A stretch of 64,000 nt of DNA from Basidiobolus meristosporus CBS 931.73 (GCA_002104905.1 MCFE01000141.1:92973-156972); one strand, 5' to 3'; counted from the first letter of the stretch, positions 47,001-58,181 are shown. Made by a program: numbers and translations. Notes: generated by a model from the sequence alone, not told the origin.

Positions 47001-50000
47001 ACTACGGATTCCTCCACAGCAACGGAAACAACAGAGACTGTAACTTCTATGGAATCTACGGACACAACTACTGCTTCTGAACTACCAACTGACTCGGAAA
47101 CTGTAATACCGCCAACTACTGACTCTACTATTGCTCCAACCTTTACATCAACTGACACCACTGCTAGTGCCACAGTCACAGAGTCGAGTGAGACGGTTGC
47201 AACCCCTGTACCAACCACTGACACTACGGACACCCCCACAACAATAGAGCCGACAGAGACTGTTTCTTCTGCGGAATCTACTGACGCTTCTACTACTTCA
47301 GAACTACCTACCGATTCAGAAACTGTATCTCTACCAACTACTGATACTACTGATGCTCCAACCACAACAACTGGCACCACTAACACCGCCACACCCACAG
47401 AGTCTAGTGCGACGGTTACAACCCCAGAACCGACCATCGAAACTACGAACACACCCACAACAACTGAACCAACAGAGACAGTGACTTCTATGGAATCTAC
47501 GGACATAACTACCACTTCAGAGCCATCCACTGATTCAGAAACTGTAACTCCGCCAACTACTGACACCACTGTTGCTCCAACCTCTACATCAATTGACACC
47601 ACTAGCACTGCCACAGTCACAGAGTCAAGTGAGACGGCTACCACCCCAGAACCGAGCACAGAAACTACGGACTCCCCCACAGCAACAGAAACAACAGAGA
47701 CCATAACTCCTACCGAGTCTGGGGATGCCACTACCTCTTCGGAATCATTCATTGACTCAGAAACTGTAACCCCGCCAACTACCGATACTACTGATACTCC
47801 AACCACAACAATAAGTGGCACTGCGACGCCTACAGAGCCAAGTGAGACAGCAACAACCCCGGTACCGACTACAGAAACTACGGACACAACTACTGCTTCA
47901 GAATCATCCACCGGTACTACAACTACTTCAGATCTACCTACTGATTCGGAAACCGTAACTCCGCCGACTACCGATACCACTGATGCTCCAACCACCACAT
48001 CAGCCGACACCACTGACCCTGCTACACGTACAGATTCAAGTGAGACGTTTACCACCCCAGAACCGAGCACAGAAACCACGGACGCCCCCACAACAACAGA
48101 GCCAACAGAGACAGTTACTCCAACGGAATCTACGGACACAACTACTACTTCAGAATCATCCACTGATTTTGAAACTGTGACTCCACCAACTACCGCCACG
48201 CCTACCGAATCAAGTGAGACGGGTACAACCCCGGTACCAACCACCGAAACTACGGACACTCCCACACCAACAGAGACCATTACTCCTACGCAATCTACTG
48301 ACACAACTACTACTTCAGGACCATCCACTGATTCTGAGACTGTGGCTCCACCAACTACCGGCACTACTGATGCTCCAACCTCAACATCGGCAGAGACAAC
48401 GAACACTGCAACACCTACAGAGTCAAGTGAGACAGCAACCACGCCGGTACCGACTACAGAAACTACGGACACAACTACTGCTTCAGAATCATCCATTGGT
48501 ACTACAACTACTTCAGATCTACCTACTGATTCGGAAACCGTAACTCCGCCGACTACCGATACCACTGATGCTCCAACCACCACATCAGCTGACACCACTG
48601 ACCCTGCTACACGTACAGAGCCAAGTGAGACAGTCACCACCCCAGAACCAACTACAGAAACCACGGCCACCCCCACAGTAACAGAACCTACAGAGACAGT
48701 TACTCCAACAGAATCTACGGACACAACTACTAGTTCTGAACTACCAACTGACTCGGAAACTGTATCTCCGCCAACTACCGATAGTACTGATGCTCCAACC
48801 ACAACAACAACTGACGCCACTGATACTCCCACATCCACAGAGCCAAGTGAGACGGCTACCACCCCAGAACCAACCACTGTAACTACGGACACCCCCACAA
48901 CGACAGAACCAACAGAGACAGTTACTCCCACGAAATCCACTGACACAACCACTGCTTCAGAGTCATCCACTGATTTAGAAACTGCGACTCCGCCAACTAC
49001 CGATACCACTGATGCTCCTACCACAACAACAACTGACGTCACTGACACACCCACACCCACAGAGTCAAGTGAGACGGTTACCACCCCAGAACCAACCACA
49101 GAAACCACGGCCACCCCCACAGCAACAGAACCTACAGAGACAGTTACTCCTACGGAATCTACGGACACAACTACTAGTTCTGAACTACCAACTGACTCGA
49201 AAACTGTATCTCCGTCAACTACCGATACTACTGATGCTCCAACTACTACATCAACTGACACCACTGCTAGTGCCACAGTCACAGAGTCGAGTGAGACGGT
49301 TACAACCCCTGTACCAACCACTGACAATACGGACACCCCCACAACAATAGAGCCGACAGAGACTGTTAATTCCACGGAATCTACTGACGCTTCTACTACT
49401 TCAGAACTACCTACCGATTCAGAAACTGTATCTCTACCAACTACCGATACTACTGATGCTCCAACCACAACAACTGGCACCACTAACACCGCCACACCCA
49501 CAGAGTCTAGTGAGACGGTTACAACCCCAGAACCGACCATCGAAACTACGAACACACCCACAACAACTGAACCAACAGAGACAGTGACTTCTATGGAATC
49601 TACGGACATAACTACCACTTCAGAGCCATCCACTGATTCAGAAACTGTAACTCCGCCAACTACTGACACCACTGTTGCTCCAACCTTTACATCAACTGAC
49701 ACCACTGCTAGTGCCACAGTCACAGAGTCGAGTGAGACGGTTGCAACCCCTGTACCAACCACTGACACTACGGACACCCCCACAACAACTGAACCGACAG
49801 AGACTGTTTCTTCTGCGGAATCTACTGACGCTTCTACTACTTCAGAACTACCTACCGATTCAGAAACTGTATCTCTACCAACTACCGATACTACTGATGT
49901 TTCAACCACAATATCAACTGACACTGCCACACATACAGGGCCAAGTGAGATGGTCACCACCTCCTTACCAATTACTGAGCCTACGAGCACTTCCAAAGTA

Positions 50001-52571
50001 ACAGCAACTACAGGAACTGTTACTGCTACTGAATCTGTGGACACCACCACTTCTTCAGAACTATCTAGTGACTCTGAAACCGTAACGCCGTCAACTACTG
50101 GTTCGACTGGTGCTCCAACCACATCATCAACAGAGACTATGGTCACTGCCACATCTATGCAACCAAGCGAGACAGTTACCGCACCGGTTCCAACTACAGA
50201 AACTATCGACACTCCTACGACTACGGGCACAACAGAGACTGTCACTCCAACAGACTCTATGGACATCACCACTTCTTTGGAATCATCCACTGATTCAGAA
50301 ACTGTAATTCCGTCAACCACTGACACTATTGATAATCCATCCGCAACATCTACAGAAACAAGCGAAACGGTTACCACCCCGGCGCCAACCGCAGAAACTA
50401 CGGAAACTACCACATCACTGAAGCCAACTACTGATTCAGAGACCACTCTAACTCCGACAAAAACGGATACAGCAACCGAAACCACCGAGATCATCGCATC
50501 AACTGAATCGGCATCAACCACAGTGGACGAAACTACTCAATCTGCTCCTATCACAGTAACCTCGGCATCGACGGGAACCACACTGACTGAGTCAATGGAG
50601 ACTACTGCTACGTCGGTTACTACTACTGGCACTTCAATATCTACTGACACTTCAGGCACAGTCACGACTACTGAGTCCACAGAGATTATAACTACCGATA
50701 TCCCAATATCAACATCAACCGAGACTACAGACACTGCCACACAAACAGATCCAGCTGAGACGGTTCCAGTGCCAACCACAAATACTTCGGATCTATCTGC
50801 ATCGACGGAAACCACGGACACTACTACGCCTACCGAGCCAACGGAGACTACCGTCACATCAGTTCCAACTACCGCTTCAGAAACTGCCCACCCACCACCC
50901 ACAACAGACATTACAGACATTCCAACATCAACAACAGAGACTACAGACACGGCTACACCTATTGAATCTACAGAGACTACCATCAATTCAACATCAACAG
51001 CAACTGTGGACACAATCACACCTGTTGAATCTACCGAGACTACCACTTTACCTTGCACATCAAACACTACTGATAACCCGTCCTCCATAGAAACTGCTAA
51101 CACTAACACACCCACCGATACTGTGACAACCATTATCACGTCAGTGCCTTTACCTGACTCTGAAAGTACTCAAGCTCCATCTACCACAGACACTGCTGGG
51201 AACTCTGTATCGACGGAATGTACGGAGGTTGTGACACCTACAGAGCCAACAGAGGCTAATTCCACAGCATCGCCAACAGTTACTCAACCCCCGCCAAATA
51301 CAGACACTATGGGCACTTCAACATCAACTGAAACTAGAGATACAATGGCGTCCACCACTTCTAAAACTACTGTCACGACAGATAGTCCAGCATCCGAGTC
51401 AATGAATGCCACTACCCCACCAGCGCCAACTAGTAGTTCTGAACCTACTCAGCCTACAACAACAGTGGTTACAAGCGACACCAATACCTCAACAGAAACA
51501 GAGTCAACAGAGGCTACTCAGACTGCTGAAACCACCGGAACAGAAACAATTGGCACACCAGCATCATCTATTGATTCAACAGCTACTCAGTCTGCATCTA
51601 CTCCAGACACCACCAAGACAATAGAGTGCTCGACATATTCATCTGACTCTACTGTTACTGAAGAGAGTTCCAGAACCATAGGAACCGTAGAGAACAGCCA
51701 GACCCCTCAATGCTCCAAAACTACTGATACAGTGGCTACCACAGATATTTTTGAAACGTCGTGTACGACTGGGACTTTCGTAACTGTTTCCACGGACACT
51801 TCTTCGTTCTCGCAGAGTACAAAGACTGTACAATGTACCGATAATACCAAAACTAGTGAGACCTCCAAACACACACAAACCCCAGACTCCACATTCGTCA
51901 CGGTGTCCTCGCAGGCAACCAACCCGACCGGTACTACAGAATCAGCATCAAACACGCTCGAAGTTACCGGCTGCACATCCCAACCCACCGGTACGATGAT
52001 TGCCACATGTACCTTAAAGCCCACGATAACTGCTGATACTCAAAAGCCTTCGGATACGGCTACTATGAAGCCTACAATCACTACTATGACTTCATGTACA
52101 ACCAAGACTACTGCGATCACCGACGCTCAGACAACTGAGTTAACATCAACCGGATGTGTGGATCCTACCGACTCTCCCAAGACAACCGTGGAGTGTGAAA
52201 AGCCCACCACGACTTACAAGCCTTCCGACTCTTTCGCCACTGGGACTCGTACCCCTGCTGAGGGAGGGAAATGCACAGAGACTATTAGCACCACGATTAC
52301 CAGTGTATCTTGTGAAGGGTATAAGTCTACAACATGTAAGCGCCCAACAGCTACGATCACAGTCACATCCATCTTCACTGTAACCGTCACCACCGAGTCC
52401 CTCCCGGAATCCACCGAATCCTCATGTGAGCACGGAGCCTACAAATGTGTCAACTCTGGAGAGACCGGCGAATTCACAATATGCTCTCATGGCAAACTAT
52501 TCAAGCAGAACTGTGCTAGAGGTACAGTCTGCCGAGCATTCCAAGACTCGATCATCTGTGATTGGGCATAA
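44019..52571 (+). CDS. Giant secreted Thr/Ser-rich repeat protein with chitin-binding domain
   Basis: A single-exon, 2,850-aa secreted mucin-like protein. Residues 1-~18 are a signal peptide (two adjacent ATGs; either may be used). Residues ~19-110 form a small domain with six Cys (DKCINQC, YYYC, MTDC, ANC, LIC). Then come about 27 tandem repeats of ~74 aa (typical core SETVTTPEPTTETT, PTETVTPTESTD, TDSETV), running to about 50,350, followed by ~700 aa of irregular Thr/Ser-rich sequence with scattered Cys. The last ~48 residues (CEHGAYKC, CSHGKLFKQNC, GTVC, IICDW) have the six-Cys spacing of CBM19 chitin-binding modules. The Thr-rich part is presumably O-mannosylated, giving a stiff rod. Likely role: cell-wall adhesin or matrix protein holding chitin. 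No GPI signal or transmembrane segment is seen. Confidence 0.85.
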   Translation: MMHFVLKILAIAGVVTAYTITDKCINQCISTVGDEYVPGFSLEQDSDTFKESQYYYCDKSFPDNAKINQDMTDCFLANCNPMAMMDFIMLKPLICDMIATTTEAPTSTKTIETTVATTTTAVPTTSSRTTQPPLTTDASTSTEMSQSSPTTDTADTSTSPSAETTNTASPTESSETATTPMPTTEITNTSTTEPTETVTPNESTDTTTTSDLPTDSETVTPPTTHTTDAPTTTTTDATDTPTPTESSETVTTPEPTTETTASPTATGPTETVTPTESTDATTTSGPSTDSETVAPPTTGTTDAPTTTTTDTTDTPTPTESSETVTTPEPTTESTGTPTTTVPTETVTPTESTDTTTTSESSTDSETVTPPTTDSTNAPTTTSTDTTDTTTPTEPSETVPTPVPTTETTATPTTTEPTETVTPTESTDTTTTSESFTDSETVTPPTTHSTNAPTTTSTDTVTPTEPSETVTTPVPTTETTDTHTATEPTETVTPTESTDATTTSGPSTDSETVAPPTTGTTDAPTTTTTDTIDTPTPTESSETVTTPEPTTETTASPTATGPTETVTPTESTDTTTASESSTNSKTVTPPTTDSTNAPTTTSTDTTDTTTPTGSSETVTTPEPTTETTATPTTTEPTETVTPTESTDATTTSELPTDSETVARPTTDTTVAPTTTSTDTTDTTTPAGPSETVTTPEPTTETTATPTTTVPTETVTPTESTDAITTSELPTDSETVSSPTTDTTDAPTTTSTDTTATATPTEPSETVTTLEPTIETTDTPTATGPTETVTPTESTDATTTSELPTDSETVSSPTADTTDAPTTTSIDTTGTPIPTESSETVTTPVPTTETTVTLTTTGPTETVTPTESTDATTTSELPTDSETVSSPTTDTTDASTTTTGITNTVTPTESSETSTTPEPSTETTDTPTTTEPTETATPTESTDATTTSELPTDSETVTSPTIDTTDAPTTTSTGITNTTTPTESSETVTIPEPTTETTDSSTATETTETVTSMESTDTTTASELPTDSETVIPPTTDSTIAPTFTSTDTTASATVTESSETVATPVPTTDTTDTPTTIEPTETVSSAESTDASTTSELPTDSETVSLPTTDTTDAPTTTTGTTNTATPTESSATVTTPEPTIETTNTPTTTEPTETVTSMESTDITTTSEPSTDSETVTPPTTDTTVAPTSTSIDTTSTATVTESSETATTPEPSTETTDSPTATETTETITPTESGDATTSSESFIDSETVTPPTTDTTDTPTTTISGTATPTEPSETATTPVPTTETTDTTTASESSTGTTTTSDLPTDSETVTPPTTDTTDAPTTTSADTTDPATRTDSSETFTTPEPSTETTDAPTTTEPTETVTPTESTDTTTTSESSTDFETVTPPTTATPTESSETGTTPVPTTETTDTPTPTETITPTQSTDTTTTSGPSTDSETVAPPTTGTTDAPTSTSAETTNTATPTESSETATTPVPTTETTDTTTASESSIGTTTTSDLPTDSETVTPPTTDTTDAPTTTSADTTDPATRTEPSETVTTPEPTTETTATPTVTEPTETVTPTESTDTTTSSELPTDSETVSPPTTDSTDAPTTTTTDATDTPTSTEPSETATTPEPTTVTTDTPTTTEPTETVTPTKSTDTTTASESSTDLETATPPTTDTTDAPTTTTTDVTDTPTPTESSETVTTPEPTTETTATPTATEPTETVTPTESTDTTTSSELPTDSKTVSPSTTDTTDAPTTTSTDTTASATVTESSETVTTPVPTTDNTDTPTTIEPTETVNSTESTDASTTSELPTDSETVSLPTTDTTDAPTTTTGTTNTATPTESSETVTTPEPTIETTNTPTTTEPTETVTSMESTDITTTSEPSTDSETVTPPTTDTTVAPTFTSTDTTASATVTESSETVATPVPTTDTTDTPTTTEPTETVSSAESTDASTTSELPTDSETVSLPTTDTTDVSTTISTDTATHTGPSEMVTTSLPITEPTSTSKVTATTGTVTATESVDTTTSSELSSDSETVTPSTTGSTGAPTTSSTETMVTATSMQPSETVTAPVPTTETIDTPTTTGTTETVTPTDSMDITTSLESSTDSETVIPSTTDTIDNPSATSTETSETVTTPAPTAETTETTTSLKPTTDSETTLTPTKTDTATETTEIIASTESASTTVDETTQSAPITVTSASTGTTLTESMETTATSVTTTGTSISTDTSGTVTTTESTEIITTDIPISTSTETTDTATQTDPAETVPVPTTNTSDLSASTETTDTTTPTEPTETTVTSVPTTASETAHPPPTTDITDIPTSTTETTDTATPIESTETTINSTSTATVDTITPVESTETTTLPCTSNTTDNPSSIETANTNTPTDTVTTIITSVPLPDSESTQAPSTTDTAGNSVSTECTEVVTPTEPTEANSTASPTVTQPPPNTDTMGTSTSTETRDTMASTTSKTTVTTDSPASESMNATTPPAPTSSSEPTQPTTTVVTSDTNTSTETESTEATQTAETTGTETIGTPASSIDSTATQSASTPDTTKTIECSTYSSDSTVTEESSRTIGTVENSQTPQCSKTTDTVATTDIFETSCTTGTFVTVSTDTSSFSQSTKTVQCTDNTKTSETSKHTQTPDSTFVTVSSQATNPTGTTESASNTLEVTGCTSQPTGTMIATCTLKPTITADTQKPSDTATMKPTITTMTSCTTKTTAITDAQTTELTSTGCVDPTDSPKTTVECEKPTTTYKPSDSFATGTRTPAEGGKCTETISTTITSVSCEGYKSTTCKRPTATITVTSIFTVTVTTESLPESTESSCEHGAYKCVNSGETGEFTICSHGKLFKQNCARGTVCRAFQDSIICDWA
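44740..50350 (+). repeat. ~222-bp coding tandem repeat array
   Basis: About 27 in-frame units, mostly 222 bp (74 codons), with a few shorter units (for example near 47,830-47,900 and 48,190) that keep frame. Multi-unit blocks recur: the pair of units near 47,160-47,580 is nearly repeated at 49,260-49,690, and a short-unit motif at 47,870 recurs at 48,450. This indicates unequal exchange or gene conversion. Confidence 0.85.
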
Positions 52572-55500
52572 CTCATAAATCATATCCACCACCATCACAC
52601 ACGTCAATAAATCATATTCAGTGAAACGTATTTCCCAAGCTAGATCGATTATCGAACGATGATTTTTAGTGATTCCGGGATGTTTCCAATGGAGATCCCT
52701 CTTTGGAAATGATCTGGATAATACAAGATACGAGATTGCTTGTTCAACAACTGGTGGCGTATTTCGCGATCACCCAATGCTCATCAACTTGATTAACCCC
52801 AAACACCATTAGTTGGAATTTTGGTTACTGATCCCGCCCGCAGCCTCTCAATATTCGTGTATAAAGCCTTCATTTGGCTGGTTTTTGGCCATCATTGGTT
52901 CCACTCTCCACCTTCTGGGTAAATCGAAGTTCTCTGTGAAATGATGGAATTCTCGTGTGATAAGCTAGAATGACAGATTGCTGATCCGGTGCGTAGCTCG
53001 TCATTGACACACTACTCCATGCGGCTATGGATATGTATCACTCTTACAAGTGCTAGAACGCCAAAAGGTTATTTTGTTCTTGTGCACCCTTACACGAGTT
53101 AGCTGGATGCACAGTTTTTTGGATCAAAAACTCACCGCCAAGTTTATGTTGTTGCCAGACAATCGGCAATAGCCAATTGATGAATGAGCATTATCGCGAT
53201 AAATCAAGCCGGTTATATCAAACGGGCCAGATTGTTGATCTATATCTGGATACTTTGATAAGCAGCAGATCAGCATTGTAGTAATCCTTTACGCAAGCGA
53301 TCGGTTTGCATGAAGTGAATAGCTGTATCTCCTATTTTTCTCCTAACCCTTACTACACTCACAACAGAAAATATGTTCAGTGTCATCATCGCTGACGCCA
53401 CAGGTACAGCTCAGACAACTCGGGGTAGTTATATTAAAGCTACAAGGTCATCAGGTCACACGTGCCCAAGTGTTCATACAGTAGTGATAACAACAGCTGG
53501 TATGAAAAATGCTAAATTTCTCCAATACCCACGACAAATATCACAAGAGATGCAATCAACCCTGCTCTAAGGACCGGGATTTAAGATGCTGCTGCGGTGG
53601 CTTCGGACATTACACTCACCAACAAAAGGGATGCAGCTTTACTCATTGATTTTCCGATGCTCAGACGGAGGTATAAACCTATCGTCCCGGACCATGCGAA
53701 TCTCCCGAATAGAGAACACACTGCCATGGCTTCGCTGATCTGGAATTGGAACAATACACCAGCATTCTAATCCATCTAAAACCAACACCTTCTCTATACT
53801 ACCACACGGCAATGCTATTCCTTGAATCGCTATCCTTCAATCAACAAATAGTAGTGATCATGGAAACGCTGCCTGCATGAGCCTCGGTAAATTCTGGTAT
53901 ATTAACTTTGGGAATATTCGAATCATGTTCATTGTTTATGGAACGGAATGCTGAAATAAAATCTATTTGGTAGACAGTGTTGTCCTAATCCTAACCGGTA
54001 AACGTGAATCCATATTCCCAAAATAAGACTTGCAGCTGATTGGTTGACCAGGTACAAGTATGCCCAGGAATGCATTCTTGGATTCAGCCTGTAATGAATC
54101 TTATTTGCCAGCTTCCGATCAGTAAATGGCAATCTATACTAGTCTAGCTACTTTTGGACATCTATCCCATAACAATGACGGATTTCAGAATGGTGTTCGT
54201 AGTAAGAAATCTCAATAGTGGCATTGCGGGAATCTCCTCCAATCTACTAGATATGTATAAAGAACTAAGGTGCGATACCCAAGTGATGTGACATGGGAAG
54301 GTCTCACACTCAAAATCTTTCTTCAGTGAATTCCAAATAATGGTGCCTTACCATGTGCTCGAGTGTAGTAGTTAGCCATGCTCAGGATCTATGCTGGGGT
54401 ATCAGAGATACCAAGATACATGACTTTGCCTTGCTGTACAAGAATATGATGACTGCCTATTGTTTCTTTAATTGATCCAGCCAATGAAGATCCACAACAT
54501 CAATCTAATCTGTTGGTAACTTACATCAAGAATCAAGAACACTCATAGGAAGACCCCTCTTGTGATTTACAGTGATTTTGCGCTTTCCCAGCCTGCGGTA
54601 ATAGCCTGATCCAAGTCTCGGTCCAACTTGACAATCATTGAAATCCAGTAACGTGCTCTTTATATACAACGTGCGAAACATTGTCACTGATAATATCTCA
54701 AGTGGTGAAAAATTCAAGATATATGAAAGTTAGTAGGCATGCCAGTAAGAAGAGTGTAACGGAGATTTTCACTAGAGCCAAATCCGATGCCCAGATTCTG
54801 AAGTCTGGTTAGCACAACCTCATTGCCAGTTAGACATGGGATAATTTTATAGCTTTGCTCAAAGTCTTCTTCAATCTTTCAATTTAGTTATTTATGTGAT
54901 ATTCGTTGTTTCTAAATCCACTCTTTTCAGCTGCTGGCATTGATCAGGATGAGGCAATGAATCATTTGGTGCCATGCTAAACGCATGGGACAGAGTTAAT
55001 TCTTACAATAGTCCAATCGGCCTTTACTTGATTTAGAGCCCACATCAATTGGTTGGTGGCTTCGTTAAGATGTAAATGCCAGTTCCTTTGGGAATCTCTT
55101 CTGTTCAGCAATATGTGATTAATCATCTGGATCAATGCTTACTAATTATACATTTTCGTCATCTTGCGTGCCAAAGTACGTAGCGCTATTTGGTAGCAGC
55201 ATTGAATTGATGGAATTAATGGTCTCGATGAACCACCCTTGGGTTCTTAGATCAAGTCCGAAATTTCCCCGAGTGGCAATCCTCTACACCAGAATCATCC
55301 GCAATTCAGGTTACTCTTTCAGCACGAGTCATGTTTACCGTGAAGGAGATAGGATAGATTGTTTGGGAAGATGATTGGACAAGATTGACGCGCTTGGGAG
55401 ATGGCTATTTATTAGTGGGCATATTGATTGGTACGTGGGTTTTCCACTGCGGGTAATGCGTGCACCCATGACCAGTCGTGAGCGGGAGAAAATCATGACT

Positions 55501-55682
55501 AGCTAAGCCTGTTCGACATGAATATTGTCGATTTGCCCAAACCAAACAACCTTCTTGCTTAATAATCCTAGCCTTTGATGCTGTTTGGCCCGGCTCTTTG
55601 AAGTAGCAGATTATCCTACCACTCATTGACCATGTCAGTTTCAGCTAACAAGAAGCCTTTCTCCCAAGGGATTTGTCAATTC
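52572..55682. other. 3.1-kb intergenic stretch
   Basis: AT-rich with only short frames; none has a domain, splice structure or repeat relation to the rest of the window. It separates the giant protein gene from the amidohydrolase. Confidence 0.5.
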
Positions 55683-55690
55683 TATATATA
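55683..55690 (+). promoter_or_regulatory. TATA box of the amidohydrolase gene
   Basis: TATATATA about 72 bp before the ATG at 55762. Confidence 0.45.
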
Positions 55691-55761
55691 CAGGTCTAAA
55701 CACGCACAGTGTTCTTCAGTTTTTACCACGTCCCTTCTGAAACCGTAGAATCTTGATCCAA

Positions 55762-57441
55762 ATGCTTAGGTTACTAGCTTTATTTCACTCAATACTGGTG
55801 CTCTTTCCTGGAACAACGCAGGCTTCTCCAATAGTGAAGAGGCAGGATTTTTCTGACAACACCGCCATCCTACTGCAAGGGGGAACGTTTATTACCTATA
55901 ATGAGACAACAGCTTCTCTCGAGGTAATTAATGGTTCTATGCTAATCATTAATGACACGATAGTCGAAATTGGAGCCAATCTCCCAAATCTCCCACCCCA
56001 CATCGAAATCGTCAACGTTACTGGCCGAATTATCACTCCCGGGTTCGTTGATACTCATCGTCATGGTTGGCAGACTGCGTTCCGCACACAGGGGGAAGAT
56101 CTCACTTTGGGCCGATATTTCTACACATTTGCTAATTTTGGTGCAGCTGCGCAAATATTCGATGCAGAAGACGTCTACATAGGACAGCTCATGGGCTTGT
56201 ACGAGGCCATCGATGCTGGTGTGACCAGTATCGTAGATCACGCACACCACACCTGGTCAAAAGAAACGGCTCAGGCGGGGCTTCAAGCATCTATTGATAG
56301 TGGAAATCGGGTTTGGTGGTGCTACGCAGTTCAACCCGTGCCTATTCAGAGCGACCCGTATGTATTGGACAAAAATACTACATCGTGGCAACTAGCTCAG
56401 ATTGCAGAAATGGTCACCAACAGGCCCTTGACCGGTGATCGAGTGAATATCGGCCTCGCGTATGATCAGTTGAACCTTCCGGAGGAGGAGGTTGCCAGCA
56501 TATTCGAGTTCGTCAAGTAAGATATCACAGAATGCCCCCTCGTGGTTCACCCAATAACTCGTATTCACAGAAAGCAAAATCTGTCGCTCATCACAACCCA
56601 CTACCTAGGGGGAGTATTTCAAGGTATGTTATAGTTCCCTGACGCCAAATAGTTCACTATGTTTACACACACGCGCTTGCTAGGCGAGTTTCATTCGATC
56701 GAAGTGCTAGACAAATACAGGCTGCTGGATATCGACACTCCTATTATTGTCTCTCATGCCTCATATATCACGCCGCAGGAAATAGAACTTCTTCGAAAGG
56801 CCAACCAGTATATATCCATCACCTCGGAATCAGAGATGCATTATGGCCATGGACATCCATATAGCTACAGTATTCAGGACCAGGGGTCCCTCGGGATAGA
56901 TACACACTTTACTTTCTCCTCTGATATTATCACCCAGATGAGAATGAACATGCAAACCACCAGGCTCACCATGTACAAAATGACTATTGAGCAAGGCCAT
57001 TTGCCGTCAAATACCGGTATGACCGTCAACCAAGCCTTTTTGATGGGGACTAGGAATGGTGGGCTTGCACTGAGAAGGGACGATATCGGCGTCTTGAAGG
57101 TCGGTGCGAAAGCTGACATAGTAGTCTTCGATACCAATCGACCAGGCCTGTTGGGATGGAAGGATGCTGTCGCCGCCATTGTATTGCACGCGAACACTGG
57201 GGATATCGAGCATGTTATAGTGGACGGAAAATTTCGAAAGAGAGACAGGAGACTGGTTGATGTTGATTGGATCACTTCTCAGGACCGCTTCCTGCGCAGT
57301 GCCGCTAAGATCTCAACCGCAATGGGAAAGGTTAACTTTGCAGCAATAAAGGATGGCGTTTTTGGACAAGTTCTTGGATATACTGACAGCCTTTTTGCAA
57401 AGACCCCCGAGGTGAACGTTACACGTGGCCCTTCTACTTGA
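55762..57441 (+). CDS. Secreted amidohydrolase, TRZ/ATZ-type (3 exons)
   Basis: Metal-dependent hydrolase of 521 aa. Exons 55762-56516, 56571-56623 and 56684-57441; introns 54 and 60 bp. The ATG at 55762 begins a clear signal peptide (LLALFHSILVLFPGTTQA), followed by a Kex2-like KR site at residues 26-27. The amidohydrolase fold signatures are present: GRIITPGFVDTHRH with metal ligands H99 and H101, a middle His in LITTH (encoded by the small exon 2), a further His in IVSHAS (H294), and a late Asp in TFSSD. The C-terminal GAKADIVVFD is the typical second half of the composite beta domain. Relatives include guanine/cytosine deaminases and s-triazine hydrolases; most are cytosolic, so secretion is unusual. 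The substrate is not predictable. Confidence 0.85.
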
Positions 57442-57939
57442 TGCTCTATCATTATCTGCGAATTCAATGCTTCATGTAAATCATTATTGTTAATTAAAAA
57501 GATCCTTGTGTCAGAATATTTAGCCATCCATGTCATAGTATGGCATGGACATGACCAAGCAGACCGTAATTAGCATTGATGCAAGCAGTTAGTGGGATCC
57601 GGAAAGGGCTGTTATTTAATTTAGAATATTGTCAAATTTTAAAAAGTGGTTCTTATGGCGTGAATATAAATCATCACCGGAATTCTAATTATCTACACTG
57701 AGGATGAATAATAAGTACCAGAGGTTAACCGTAATCGTAATATTGTGAATCCGCACGCATTACATATGGGCCGGTGTAGCAATACCAAGTGCGAGTAGTG
57801 AGTTTATAGCACATGGCGTTTATTCAGGAAGGGGTAAGGGGTGACTAGTTTTATGCTATTTTAACAAATGCGCGAACAAACCTTCCAAGCATATACACTT
57901 GCAGGCACTGGAACTGAGGCTTGATGCGTAAGCTGTCAA
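57442..57939. other. AT-rich spacer before the LINE array
   Basis: About 500 bp with no ORF or recognised repeat. It marks the last ordinary chromosomal DNA before the telomere-seeded units. Confidence 0.5.
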
Positions 57940-58181
57940 TTAGATTTAGGGGAGGAAAAGTCACCAAGTTGGTGAAATTTTTATGTGCTTTTAAGAACTA
58001 ATCGAAGTACAAACAAAGAAGCCAATTAAGAGGTAGAGAACCTCTCTAATAAGTAATCTAATTATGCTTTGATTCATGTCCAATTATGGTGTCAATAAAA
58101 TAAAGTTCATCAGGTGTAAATATGCAAATAATAACCTTAAGTAAGTCCTAAGATGCAATCCCCCATGCAACTCCCATATTC
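57940..58181 (-). mobile_element. Terminal LINE-related unit 1 (short)
   Basis: Begins (+ strand) with a TTTAGGGGAGG seed and the shared 3'-end sequence 'aagtcaccaa...ggtgaaat'. The remaining ~200 bp have no ORF. It is probably a 5'-truncated copy of a diverged family member, and is the most internal unit of the array. Confidence 0.6.

Noticed and set aside
44701-50307. Several Leu/Gln/Pro-rich + strand frames (65-139 codons) inside the repeat array.
   Set aside because: Frame-shifted shadows of the same tandem repeat, recurring once per unit.
44183-50521. A 2,112-codon open frame on the minus strand opposite the giant secreted protein.
   Set aside because: It is the mirror of an ACT/ACA-rich repeat: the reverse strand of Thr/Ser/Pro codons rarely makes stops. 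It has no signal, no domain and only Val/Ser repeats. The + strand protein has a signal peptide and Cys domains.
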